Assembly (NCBI RefSeq): GCF_013004645.1
Contig: NZ_JABEME010000002.1
Span: forward strand, 248,001 to 312,000
Source: Stenotrophomonas africana
GTDB taxonomy: Bacteria > Pseudomonadota > Gammaproteobacteria > Xanthomonadales > Xanthomonadaceae
Direction: 5' to 3'
Length of the DNA stretch: 64,000 bases
Made by a program: the position numbers and the translations under genes. The notes beneath the pieces were generated by a model. It made no database searches and was not told where the DNA came from. It was given only the letters and a program-made list of their open reading frames with translations. This document shows, one piece after another, positions 43,079 to 51,495 of this stretch (position 1 is its first letter; each line of letters begins with the position of its first letter).

Positions 43079-44968
43079 ATGACCGATTGGTCCCTCGACC
43101 AAGCCCGCAAGACCTACTCGATCCCGCATTGGGCGGACGGTTACTTCGACGTGGATCAGGCCGGGCACATGGTGGTGAGACCGACCGGGGCGGACGGCCC
43201 GGTGGTGTCGCTGCCCAAGGTGGTCGATGCGGCGCGCGCGGCCGGCGCCAAGCTGCCGCTGCTGGTGCGCTTCCCGGACATCCTCGGCCAGCGCCTGGGC
43301 AAGCTGCAGGCAGCCTTCGGCCAGGCCCAGCAGGACTGGGAGTACAGCGGCGGCTACACCGCTGTGTACCCGATCAAGGTCAACCAGACCCGCGGCGTGG
43401 CCGGCACCCTGGCCAGCCACCACGGCGAAGGCTTCGGCCTGGAAGCGGGCAGCAAGCCCGAGCTGATGGCCGTGCTGGCGCTGTCGCGCCCGGGTGGCCT
43501 GATCGTCTGCAACGGCTACAAGGACCGCGAGTACATCCGCCTGGCCCTGATCGGCCGCAAGCTGGGCCTGCAGACCTTCATCGTCATCGAGAAGCCGTCC
43601 GAGCTGAAGCTGGTGCTGGAAGAGTCCAAGGCGCTGGACGTGAAGCCGGGCCTGGGCGTGCGCATGCGCCTGGCGTCGCTGGGCGCCGGCAAGTGGCAGA
43701 ACAGCGGTGGTGACAAGGCCAAGTTCGGCCTGTCGCCGCGCCAGCTGCTGGACCTGTGGAAGTCGCTGCGTGACACCGAGTACGCCGACTGCCTGAACCT
43801 GCTGCACTTCCACATGGGCTCGCAGATCTCCAACGTGCGCGACATCGCCAACGGCATGCGCGAAGCCACCCGCTACTTCGTGGAGCTGTCGCGCCTGGGC
43901 GCGAAGATCACCCACGTCGATGTGGGCGGTGGCCTGGGCGTGGACTATGAAGGCACCCGTTCGCGCAGCTTCTGCTCGATCAACTACGGCCTGCATTCCT
44001 ACGCCAGCAACATCGTGCAGCCGCTGGCCAATGCGTGCGAAGAGTTCGGCCTGACCCCGCCGCGCATCGTCACCGAGTGCGGCCGCGCGATGACCGCGCA
44101 CCACGCGGTGCTGATCGCCAACGTCTCGGAAGTGGAAGAGGCGCAGGAAGGCCGCGTGCCGGACCAGCACGACGACGAGCCGGCGGCGATCCGCCACCTG
44201 CGTGAGATCCACGACGAGCTGGACGTGCGCCCGGCGGTGGAGCTGTTCCAGGAAGCGCAGCATTTCCACGCTGAAGGCCTGGCCAGCTACGCGCTGGGCC
44301 AGATCGACCTGCCGCAGCGTGCGCGCATCGACGATCTGTTCTACGCCATCGCCCACGGCGTGCGTGCGCGCCTGAGCTATGACGAGAAGAGCCATCGCCC
44401 GGTGCTGGACGAACTGAACGAGCGCCTGGTCGACAAGTACTTCGTCAACTTCAGCGTGTTCGAATCGATCCCGGACGTGTGGGCGATCGACCAGGTGTTC
44501 CCGATCGTGCCGATCGAGCGCCTGGACGAAACCCCGGACCGTCGCGGCATCATCGCCGACATGACCTGCGACTCGGACGGCATGGTGGAAACCTATGTCG
44601 AGAACGAGAGCCTGGACAGCTCGCTGCCGCTGCACAAGATGAAGCCGGGCGAGAGCTACCGCATCGGCTTCTTCATGGTCGGCGCCTACCAGGAAATCCT
44701 GGGCGACATCCATAACCTGTTCGGCGATACCGACGCGGTGGAAGTGCTGGCCGATGCCGATGGCTACGCGATCACCCAGCAGCGCCGTGGTGACACCACC
44801 GACGTGATGCTGGACTACGTGGGTTACCGCCTGGACGAACTGCGCGCGACCTATGCCCAGCGCGTGGCCGAGGCCCAGTTGTCGCCGGAACGCGCGCAGG
44901 AGTTGTCGGAGGCGCTGGAAGCCGGCCTGACCGGTTACACCTACCTGTCCGACGAACCGCTGGTCTGA
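43079..44968 (+). CDS. speA: Biosynthetic arginine decarboxylase
   Basis: A 629-residue PLP enzyme of the alanine-racemase-fold type, the first step from arginine to agmatine. Seen are the PLP lysine in YTAVYPIKVNQTRGVAGT, the glycine loop HVDVGGGLGVDYEGTRS, and the active-site region GIIADMTCDSDG near the C-terminus. The ATG at 43079 gives MTDWSLDQARKTYSI, the usual start; the frame extends 12 residues further upstream. Divergent from speE, with 191 nt between the start codons. Confidence 0.95.
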   Translation: MTDWSLDQARKTYSIPHWADGYFDVDQAGHMVVRPTGADGPVVSLPKVVDAARAAGAKLPLLVRFPDILGQRLGKLQAAFGQAQQDWEYSGGYTAVYPIKVNQTRGVAGTLASHHGEGFGLEAGSKPELMAVLALSRPGGLIVCNGYKDREYIRLALIGRKLGLQTFIVIEKPSELKLVLEESKALDVKPGLGVRMRLASLGAGKWQNSGGDKAKFGLSPRQLLDLWKSLRDTEYADCLNLLHFHMGSQISNVRDIANGMREATRYFVELSRLGAKITHVDVGGGLGVDYEGTRSRSFCSINYGLHSYASNIVQPLANACEEFGLTPPRIVTECGRAMTAHHAVLIANVSEVEEAQEGRVPDQHDDEPAAIRHLREIHDELDVRPAVELFQEAQHFHAEGLASYALGQIDLPQRARIDDLFYAIAHGVRARLSYDEKSHRPVLDELNERLVDKYFVNFSVFESIPDVWAIDQVFPIVPIERLDETPDRRGIIADMTCDSDGMVETYVENESLDSSLPLHKMKPGESYRIGFFMVGAYQEILGDIHNLFGDTDAVEVLADADGYAITQQRRGDTTDVMLDYVGYRLDELRATYAQRVAEAQLSPERAQELSEALEAGLTGYTYLSDEPLV

Positions 44969-45005
44969 TGGACGGCGCCGGGCCTGCCCGGCGCCACCGT
45001 TGCAG

Positions 45006-45326
45006 ATGAGCGCGCGCGCGATCTTCCACCTGTTCCTGCATGCCGCCGTGCCAGCGCTGCTGGCATGGCTGTTCTGGCGCAAGCGCTTTGCCTCGGCATG
45101 GTTGCTGATGCTGCTGGGCTGGATCATCGATCTGGACCACCTGCTGGCCGATCCGATCTATGCACCGAACCGCTGCAGCATCGGTTTCCACCCGCTGCAC
45201 ACCGCACCGGCCATCGCGTTCTATGCCGGGCTGTGCGTGCCGAAGAAGACGCGGTTGGTAGGCATCGGTTTGATCATCCACATCGTGCTGGACGCGATTG
45301 ATTGCTGGTGGATGCATCACCGTTGA
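45006..45326 (+). CDS. DUF6122-family small membrane protein
   Basis: A 106-residue protein with three or four membrane helices and conserved acidic/His positions: LLMLLGWIIDLDHLLADPIY, then CSIGFHPLHTAPA and LDAIDCWWMHH. This His/Asp-rich membrane pattern is that of DUF6122 and recalls YdjM/LexA-induced membrane hydrolases. It follows speA after a GC-rich hairpin (GGCGCCGGG-CCTG-CCCGGCGCC near 44974) that may end the speA transcript. The function is unknown. Confidence 0.8.
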   Translation: MSARAIFHLFLHAAVPALLAWLFWRKRFASAWLLMLLGWIIDLDHLLADPIYAPNRCSIGFHPLHTAPAIAFYAGLCVPKKTRLVGIGLIIHIVLDAIDCWWMHHR

Positions 45327-45353
45327 TGGGGAACTGAAATGCCCGGCGAAGGC

Positions 45354-45443
45354 GGTAGAGTCGACTGTTAGTCGACTGCTCTTGGCTGCGGTGCTGGGAA
45401 ATCCCGCGCTGCGCGCGAAAGTCGACTAACAGTCGACTCTACC
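45354..45443. repeat. GTAG-type palindromic element (SMAG-like)
   Basis: GGTAGAGTCGACTGTTAGTCGACT is paired with AGTCGACTAACAGTCGACTCTACC 40 nt further on. Each arm is itself palindromic, and the whole can fold as a cruciform. It lies between converging genes. Confidence 0.85.
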
Positions 45444-45468
45444 CGCCTGGCGTTCCAGCGTTGACGAG

Positions 45469-46788
45469 TCACCCCACCGGCAACCACAACGTTGCGCGCA
45501 ACCCTGGCTGCGCATTCTCCAGCGCCACGCGTCCGCCATAACTGGCGGCGATATCCCCCACGATCGCCAACCCCAGTCCACTACTCCCTTCGCGCTCATC
45601 CAGCCGCACGCCGCGCTGGGTGACCCGTTCCAGGGCGTCTGCAGCCAGGCCGGGGCCGTCGTCGCGCACTTCGACGCGTAGCTGCCCTTCGCTGGTTTCC
45701 GCTTCGACAGTGACCTGCTGTTGCGCCCAGCGCCCGGCGTTGTCCAGCAGGTTGCCCAGCATCTCTTCCAGATCCGCACTGGCACCGGCGAACTGCAACG
45801 CTGGATCGATGCCTGCCGCCGTGAACGCGATGCCACGTTCGCCATGCACCCGTGCCATCAGCCGGCACAGCGCCTGCGCGACGGCGGCCACGTTGGTGCG
45901 CTGGCGATGGTCTGCGGCCAGTCCGGCAGCCAGGTAACGGTCGACGCTGGCCTGCATGCGCGCACTTTGTTCGCGCACGGTGGCACGCCAATGCGTACCG
46001 TCGCCGTCGGCCTCGGTGGCCAGCACGCTCAAGGGGGTTTTCAATGCATGCGCCAGATCCTGTGCGCTGGTGCGTGCCCGCGTGACCATGCGCTGCTGGT
46101 GCTCCAGCAGTGCGTTGAGTTCGTCACCCAGGGGCGCGACCTCCGCGCCCAACCCGCGCGTCTCGATGCGCTGCGCCTCACCGCGCCGCACGCGCTCCAG
46201 CTGTGCACCGAGGCGATGCAACGGGCGCAGCCCGAAGTGCACCTGGCTGGCCAGCACCGCCAGCCACGCTGCGACGAGCACACCCAACGCGATGGCGGTG
46301 CGCTGCCGGAACGCGGCCACATCGGCATCCAGCGCGCTGCGGTCGGTGGCAACCACCGCCACGAATGGTTCACTGGCACGTGGCAGGCGCACCTGCTGCA
46401 CGCGTGCGCGCAGGGATTGCTGCAGCGGTCCGGGCAGATTGCGCGTGGCCGGCCCGGTAGCCGGCGCCGGCAGGGTTTCATCCCACAGCGAGCGCGACTG
46501 CAGCAGCACGCGGCCATCGGCACCGGCGATCTGCCAGTAGGCGCCGGAGAACACACGCTGGAAGCGCGCGTCATTCGGTTCCTGGCGCAGGCGCAGCTGT
46601 CCGTCCGCATCCACCTCGGCCTGCGCCAGCAGGGTCAGCATGTCCTGCTGCAGTTCGTGGTCGAGGCGGTCACGCGCGTTGCGCTTGAACAGTTCGCCCA
46701 GCAGCGCGCTGGCCAGCAGCGAGACCAGCAGCAGGCCGACGCCGCCGGCCAGCAGCAGTCGCCGCCGCAGCGAGCGTTGCCTGTTCAT
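45469..46788 (-). CDS. phoQ: Sensor histidine kinase, PhoQ-like
   Basis: A 439-residue membrane kinase. It has two membrane helices (LLLAGGVGLLLVSLLASALL and AIALGVLVAAWLAVLAS) around a periplasmic sensor of about 130 residues. The dimerisation histidine is in DLAHALKTPLSVLA, and the ATPase boxes are NLLDNAGRWA, DDGPGL and GSSGLGLAIVGDI. Kinases of this type sense divalent cations and antimicrobial peptides. It overlaps the response-regulator gene by 4 nt. The name follows neighbourhood and similarity in xanthomonads. Confidence 0.85.
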   Translation of the reverse strand: MNRQRSLRRRLLLAGGVGLLLVSLLASALLGELFKRNARDRLDHELQQDMLTLLAQAEVDADGQLRLRQEPNDARFQRVFSGAYWQIAGADGRVLLQSRSLWDETLPAPATGPATRNLPGPLQQSLRARVQQVRLPRASEPFVAVVATDRSALDADVAAFRQRTAIALGVLVAAWLAVLASQVHFGLRPLHRLGAQLERVRRGEAQRIETRGLGAEVAPLGDELNALLEHQQRMVTRARTSAQDLAHALKTPLSVLATEADGDGTHWRATVREQSARMQASVDRYLAAGLAADHRQRTNVAAVAQALCRLMARVHGERGIAFTAAGIDPALQFAGASADLEEMLGNLLDNAGRWAQQQVTVEAETSEGQLRVEVRDDGPGLAADALERVTQRGVRLDEREGSSGLGLAIVGDIAASYGGRVALENAQPGLRATLWLPVG

Positions 46789-47444
46789 GGCGCGGCCAAC
46801 CGCCAGCCTTGGCCGCGCACGGTTTGTATCAGATCGGTGCCGAGCTTGCGGCGCACGCGCCCGAGCAGCACGTCCAGCGCGTTGGAGTCCGGGTCGTGGC
46901 CGCCCTCGAACACCTGTTCGCCCAGGCGATCGCGACCGATGACCTGGCCGCTGTGATGGATGAAGTAGCTGAGCAGGCGGAACTCCTGCGGACTGAGCGA
47001 CAGCGCTTGGCCGTCCAGTTCGAAGCGGCCGGCGTTGACGTCCAGCTGCAGCGGCCCGCAGTGCAGGCGCGGGCTGGCATGGCCATGACTGCGGCGGATC
47101 AGGGCGCGCAGGCGCAGCACCAGCTCGTCGGCCTGGAACGGTTTGGTCAGGTAATCGTCGGCGCCGGCATCGAAGCCAGCCAGCTTGTCGTGCCAGCGCC
47201 CGCGCGCGGTCAGCACCAGCACAGGAAAGCTGCGGCCGTTGCCGCGCCAGCGCTCGATCACGCTCAATCCGTCCAGCCCGGGCAGGCCCAGGTCGACGAT
47301 GGCCGCCTGCAGGTCCTCGATCTGGCCGATTTCCTCGGCCTCGCGCCCGTCGGCAACCGCGTGCACCACGTAGCCGGCCTGTTCCAGCAGGGGCAGCAGG
47401 CGCTGAGCCAGCGCGGCATCGTCTTCGGCCAACAGGATGCGCAT
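46785..47444 (-). CDS. phoP: OmpR-family response regulator, PhoP-like
   Basis: A 219-residue regulator. The receiver domain has the acidic pair in LLAEDDAAL, phospho-Asp in AAIVDLGLPGLDG and lysine in YLTKPFQADEL. The winged-helix output is ALSLSPQEFRLLSYFI to VIGRDRLGEQVFEGG and VRRKLGTDLIQTVRGQGW. Together with the overlapping kinase it forms a two-component system. The start overlaps the stop of the PepSY gene, so all three are one operon. Confidence 0.9.
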   Translation of the reverse strand: MRILLAEDDAALAQRLLPLLEQAGYVVHAVADGREAEEIGQIEDLQAAIVDLGLPGLDGLSVIERWRGNGRSFPVLVLTARGRWHDKLAGFDAGADDYLTKPFQADELVLRLRALIRRSHGHASPRLHCGPLQLDVNAGRFELDGQALSLSPQEFRLLSYFIHHSGQVIGRDRLGEQVFEGGHDPDSNALDVLLGRVRRKLGTDLIQTVRGQGWRLAAP

Positions 47445-47734
47445 CAGTCGTCCAGCTCCGTCTTCAGCAGCTTTCCGCTGCGCGCATCATAGTCCAGCTC
47501 CACCACCACGCCGTCGCCGCGCAGGATCTCCACTTCGTAGACGCCGTCGTCCAGCTCTACCTCCAGCAGCTGGCCGGGGTAGCGCTTGAGTGCATCGCGC
47601 ACCACGCTTTCCAATGGCACGTAGCGGCCCTGCTGCACCGCGCGGCGCGCGACCTGCTGCGCCGGGTCCTGTGCGGACGCGGCGGCGGTCGGGGCGCTGG
47701 CCAGGGCCAGCAGCAGGGGCAGGGTGGAGAGCAT
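47444..47734 (-). CDS. PepSY-domain periplasmic protein
   Basis: A 96-residue protein: signal peptide MLSTLPLLLALASAPTAAAS, then a PepSY fold (YVPLESVVRDALKRYPGQLL, ending VVVELDYDARSGKLLKTELD). First gene of the operon with the PhoPQ-like pair; its stop overlaps the phoP start by one base. PepSY proteins next to two-component systems often modulate the sensor or a periplasmic protease. Divergent from a second PepSY gene. Confidence 0.85.
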   Translation of the reverse strand: MLSTLPLLLALASAPTAAASAQDPAQQVARRAVQQGRYVPLESVVRDALKRYPGQLLEVELDDGVYEVEILRGDGVVVELDYDARSGKLLKTELDD

Positions 47735-47884
47735 CGGTGCACAGGGCGGGCGGTAGGAACAGGCGTGAGTGTGGCGGGGGTGACTAACAGCTGGCTAACA
47801 GTGGCGGCTAAGGCGCTGTTAACCACGGGGTGCATTGTGGCGTTGCCGGGATGGTCCGGCCACGAACACGAACGGAGAACCCCC

Positions 47885-48319
47885 ATGTTGAAGTCGCTCA
47901 CCCTCGCCACTGTTGCCCTGCTGGTCATCGCGCCGACCGCCCAGGCGGCGCCGCTGGGCATGGCCCAGGTTGAACAGACCCTGCGCAAGGCTGGCTACAC
48001 CCAGATCCACGAAATCGAACGCGATGATGGCCTGTGGGAGGCCGACGTGAGCCGCGCCGATGGCCGCTTCAGCGAGGTTTACGTGGACCCGAAGACCGGC
48101 GAGATCTTCGACGAGCACAGCAGCCGCGCGCTGTTGACCACCGAGCAGGTGTTGGCACGGGCACAGGCGCATGGCCTGCGCGAAATCCATTCACTGGAAC
48201 GCGATGGTGCGACCTGGTCGTTGGAAGCCCGCAATGCCCGCAACCAGAAGGTGGACGTGCGCCTGAGCGGTTATGACGGCCGCATCCTGCACAGCGAGCG
48301 TGATGGCTGGCTGGATTGA
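47885..48319 (+). CDS. Double PepSY-domain periplasmic protein
   Basis: A 144-residue protein from the ATG at 47885: signal peptide LATVALLVIAPTAQAA, then two PepSY repeats with matching parts (AGYTQIHEIERDDGLWEADV and HGLREIHSLERDGATWSLEA, each ending in a D-x-G segment). Divergently transcribed from the PepSY-phoPQ operon, with a 150-nt shared promoter region, so it may be part of the regulon. It probably binds or inhibits a periplasmic partner. Confidence 0.85.
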   Translation: MLKSLTLATVALLVIAPTAQAAPLGMAQVEQTLRKAGYTQIHEIERDDGLWEADVSRADGRFSEVYVDPKTGEIFDEHSSRALLTTEQVLARAQAHGLREIHSLERDGATWSLEARNARNQKVDVRLSGYDGRILHSERDGWLD

Positions 48320-48329
48320 TTCGCGTACC

Positions 48330-48392
48330 GGTAGGTGCCGGCCTTGGTCGGCACGGAGCGCAAAGCGTGTCGACCAAGGTCGACACCCACCG
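48330..48392. repeat. GTAG-type palindromic element (SMAG-like)
   Basis: GGTAGGTGCCGGCCTTGGTCGGCAC and the inverted GTGTCGACCAAGGTCGACACCCACC follow the PepSY gene; a third related arm CGGCCGACCTTGGTCGGCC is at 48410-48428. Confidence 0.8.
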
Positions 48393-48445
48393 GACACGTG
48401 CAGCGTTAGCGGCCGACCTTGGTCGGCCCAGGCCTGACGCGGGGC

Positions 48446-48925
48446 TTACCAGCCAAACGGCGGCGGGTAATCCCAGCCCGGGCCGCGGCCGTAGTAGCCG
48501 CCATACGGACCGAAGAAGCCCGGGCCCTTGCCCTCGCTCACGTGGATGTTGACGTTGACCCCGTGGGTCTTGCCCTCATCGGTGGTGTAGTTCTTGCTCA
48601 GGTTCAGCGTGGCGGCGTTGTAGTGACTGTTGCCGCCGTTCTTGGAATAACCGATGCCGGTGGTGAAGCTGCCGGACACTTTGACCTTGTCGTCGGTCAC
48701 GTCGGCGATCTTGGCGTCGTCGTGCACGCGCGGGCCGCTCTTGTCGCCGTAGTACGTGCCTGGCGGGTCCTGCTGCAGGGTCGGGTCATTCAGATAGCGC
48801 ATGGGTGCCTGCGGCAGCGACAGATCCAGGCCGGTCGCCTGTGGCGCGGTCGCGCCGGCAGCGGACTGGGCCAGCACGGTTCCCGGCAGGGCCAAGCACA
48901 GCAGCAGGGTCAGGGGGCGGATCAT
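48446..48925 (-). CDS. Secreted Gly/Tyr-rich hypothetical protein
   Basis: A 159-residue protein with a signal peptide (MIRPLTLLLCLALPGTVLAQ). The middle contains alternating beta-like sequence (VKVSGSFTTGIGYSKNGGNS, then YNAATLNLSKNY). The end is rich in Gly, Tyr and Pro (GPGFFGPYGGYYGRGPGW). Similar secreted proteins of unknown role occur in Stenotrophomonas and Xanthomonas. It may be surface or periplasmic. Confidence 0.7.
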   Translation of the reverse strand: MIRPLTLLLCLALPGTVLAQSAAGATAPQATGLDLSLPQAPMRYLNDPTLQQDPPGTYYGDKSGPRVHDDAKIADVTDDKVKVSGSFTTGIGYSKNGGNSHYNAATLNLSKNYTTDEGKTHGVNVNIHVSEGKGPGFFGPYGGYYGRGPGWDYPPPFGW

Positions 48926-49051
48926 GACAGCGCTCCAGCGGACAGGTGGCCACGCAACACGCGGCGGTACAGGCCGACGCTAGCAGGGGCTGCTTGAATG
49001 ATGCCTGTCGGCGCCGGATTGGGGTAGAGCCAGGCCATGCCTGGCTGCACG

Positions 49052-50260
49052 CTACAACCGCCCGAACCCGAACAGCCCCGCCAGCGGATGCCTGCGGCGC
49101 TCGATCCGGGCCCGTAGCAGCTGCGCGCCGATCATCGAATAGGTGATGCCGTTGCCGCCGTAGGCCATGGCGAAGTGCACCCTTGGGCCCCACTGATCGT
49201 GCGGGCCGAAGAACGGCAGGCCGTCCGCTGTTTCGGCGAAGGTACCGGCCCAGGAGAAGGCGGGTATCGGATCAAGGCGCGGGAACCAGTGCCGCAGCTG
49301 TTTCATCAGCTTGTCGGCCTTGCCCTGAACGCGCCGGTCGCGGCGGGCAGGGATGTCGACGGCGTCGTCCAGCCCGCCCACCAGCAGGCGACGCTCGCCG
49401 GTGGCGCGCAGGTACAGGTACGGGCGTGCGCTTTCCCACACCATCGTGCGCTGCAGGCGGCCCAGCACGTCTGCCTCGATGGGATCGGTAATGAACGCGT
49501 AGCTGCTGCGGTTGCGCGCAACCCGCTGATCGAGCCAGCGCTGGTTGGCATAGCCCATGGCCAGCACCACGTGGCGGGCGCGGATGGTGGCACCGTCTTC
49601 GGTACGGGCGGTCACCCCACGCGCAGTGGCGTCGAGGCTGTGCAGCACCGTGCGGTCATGCACGTGCCCGCCGCGCCGACGCAGGCGCTGCAGCAGCGCA
49701 TAGGTCAGCCGATACGGATCGACCCGCGCCGCCTGGCGCGTGAGCAGGGCACCACCGGCGTCCACGCCGAAGCGCTCCTGCAGTGCCTTCGGGCCTAGCC
49801 AACGTGCGTCCAGGCCGATGCTGCGCCGGGCCTCACCCTCGGCCATCAGGCGGGGCACGTCGCGATGGCGGCTGGCCAGGTACAGGCTGTCCATGCGCTG
49901 GAAATCCACGTCCTTCAACCCGCGAGCGACCTCTCCCAGGGCCGGGATGGCCTCGGCACACGCCCGGTAGGCAAGCGCGGCGGCGTCCTGGCCGTAGCGC
50001 TGGGCCAGTTCCAGCAGATGGGTATCGATTTCGTACTGCAGCAGCGCCGTGCTGGCAGCCGTGCTGCCCCAGCCGATGTCGCGTTGCTCGATCAGGGCGA
50101 CGTCGTGGCCATGCTGGGACAGTTCGTCGGCGATCAGCGCACCGGTGATGCCGCCGCCGACCACCAGCACGTCGCAGCGCAGGTCCTTTTCCAACGGTGG
50201 GAAGGCGTGGATCAATCCATTGCGTACCGCCCACCACGGGTAGCCACTCTTCAGGTCCAT
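49052..50260 (-). CDS. FAD-dependent oxidoreductase (DAO family)
   Basis: A 402-residue flavoenzyme. The dinucleotide-binding motif is VLVVGGGITGALIADELSQH, and the C-terminal FAD segment is DGLPFFGPHD followed by HFAMAYGGNGITYSMIGAQL. This is the D-amino-acid oxidase/PuuB-like group that oxidises amines or amino acids; the substrate cannot be told. It lies 13 nt after the lipocalin gene in the same direction, so the two are an operon. Confidence 0.88.
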   Translation of the reverse strand: MDLKSGYPWWAVRNGLIHAFPPLEKDLRCDVLVVGGGITGALIADELSQHGHDVALIEQRDIGWGSTAASTALLQYEIDTHLLELAQRYGQDAAALAYRACAEAIPALGEVARGLKDVDFQRMDSLYLASRHRDVPRLMAEGEARRSIGLDARWLGPKALQERFGVDAGGALLTRQAARVDPYRLTYALLQRLRRRGGHVHDRTVLHSLDATARGVTARTEDGATIRARHVVLAMGYANQRWLDQRVARNRSSYAFITDPIEADVLGRLQRTMVWESARPYLYLRATGERRLLVGGLDDAVDIPARRDRRVQGKADKLMKQLRHWFPRLDPIPAFSWAGTFAETADGLPFFGPHDQWGPRVHFAMAYGGNGITYSMIGAQLLRARIERRRHPLAGLFGFGRL

Positions 50261-50273
50261 GGTCGTGCGTTGC

Positions 50274-50768
50274 TCAGGCGGTGGGGCGGCCGGTGTGCGG
50301 GGTCTGGATCAGTTCGGACAGATCGAAGCCCTGCAGGCGGGCGGTGGCCAGATAATGGTCCTGCACGGTGGCGTCCAGCTGCGGTTCGCGGGCCAGCAGC
50401 CACAGGTACTTGCGGTCCGGGCTGCCGACCAGCGACACGCTGTAGTCCGGCGCGACCTGGATCACCCAGTAGTCGCCCTTGGCGAACGGCAACCAGCGCA
50501 GGCCCTTGGGCAGGAAACTCACCTCCAGGCGCGCGCTGTCGTTGTCGACGGCGCAGGCCTCGCCGGTGGCTTCCTCGACCTCGCCGCCCATACGGCAGCG
50601 GTTGGTGACGCCGACGTTGCCGTTGTCGAGCAGGCTGTAGTGCGCTGACACGTCGGTGCAGCCTTCCGGTTCATGGCGCATCGGCAGGCGTGCGATCTCG
50701 TACCAGGTGCCCAGGTAGCGGGGCAGCTTGAGGTCAGCGACGGTTTTCAGCGGCGGATGGTCGGTCAT
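50274..50768 (-). CDS. blc: Lipocalin family protein (Blc-like)
   Basis: A 164-residue protein with lipocalin signatures: YLGTWYEIARLPMRHE (GxW motif), SVSLVGSPDRKYLWLLAREP and the strand GDYWVIQVAPDYS. E. coli Blc is an outer-membrane lipoprotein; this copy begins MTDHPPLKTVADLKLPRY without a signal or lipobox, so it may be cytoplasmic or start differently. It precedes the oxidoreductase gene. Confidence 0.88.
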   Translation of the reverse strand: MTDHPPLKTVADLKLPRYLGTWYEIARLPMRHEPEGCTDVSAHYSLLDNGNVGVTNRCRMGGEVEEATGEACAVDNDSARLEVSFLPKGLRWLPFAKGDYWVIQVAPDYSVSLVGSPDRKYLWLLAREPQLDATVQDHYLATARLQGFDLSELIQTPHTGRPTA

Positions 50769-50950
50769 CGGTGATCGTGGCAGGGGTGGGCCTCCACGAT
50801 GCCGATGGCCTTGCCATGGGCGGGTGAAGCCGGGGCGATGGCCGTGTCCAGAACGTTCCGTCGCCCCGGCGGAGCGCCCGTTGTCACCGGCGTGGCGGTA
50901 TCCTGCAGCCAGCGCCGTGTTTTCCTGATCCAACCGAGGTGGAGGTGCCG

Positions 50951-51199
50951 ATGTACCAGGTGATCCTGTTGAAGAGTGAATCCGCGTTCGCACGCGAACA
51001 GTGGCCGCAGGTCGATGACCTGGTCGACTATGAAGGCGTGGCCTACAGCCTGCGTGCCGGCCCGCGCCAGCCGTTGCCGACCGACCACGACTGGCACCCG
51101 GTGGCGGTGTACGCGCCCGATGAGATCACCGAGGAAGAGTTCCAGGACTGGTACGCGCTGCAGCAGCCGGCCGTGGAAGAGCTGCGCCTGAAGTACTGA
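50951..51199 (+). CDS. Small hypothetical protein
   Basis: An 82-residue acidic protein from the ATG at 50951 (GGTGGAGGTGCCG upstream). It has Trp/Tyr residues and an Asp/Glu-rich C-terminal half (DEITEEEFQDWYALQQPAVE). Codon use is that of a core gene. I recognise no family; it lies before the mechanosensitive channel gene in the same direction with a 297-nt gap. Confidence 0.65.
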   Translation: MYQVILLKSESAFAREQWPQVDDLVDYEGVAYSLRAGPRQPLPTDHDWHPVAVYAPDEITEEEFQDWYALQQPAVEELRLKY

Positions 51200-51495
51200 T
51201 TTCGCCGGCGTGGCGTGCGGGCGCGCGTAAACGCGGGCTGGGTGAATTGACCGGGCGAATCGACGGAGCAAACCGACGGGGTAGAGTCGATTCGCCCGGC
51301 AACGATCACCCCGCCGCAATCGCCAGGCCGTCATCGCCGAGTCGTGACCACCCAGCGGCATCACCCCGCCGCCATTACCCCGTCGAAGCTCCCATCGCGG
51401 TGGGTGTGGTCCTCTGCGCCCCCATCCGCCCTTTACCGTCTCTGCCGTATAGTCGCGCGCAGGCGCGGTGGTCCGCGCGAACCGGTGTGGCTGGC

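Noticed and set aside
43055..45127. 690-residue open frame on the minus strand across speA
   Set aside because: It is the antisense shadow of a G+C-rich gene; the plus-strand frame encodes a complete arginine decarboxylase.
45354..45443. CRISPR-like repeat array
   Set aside because: Only two inverted arms without regular spacers; it is a GTAG-type palindromic element.
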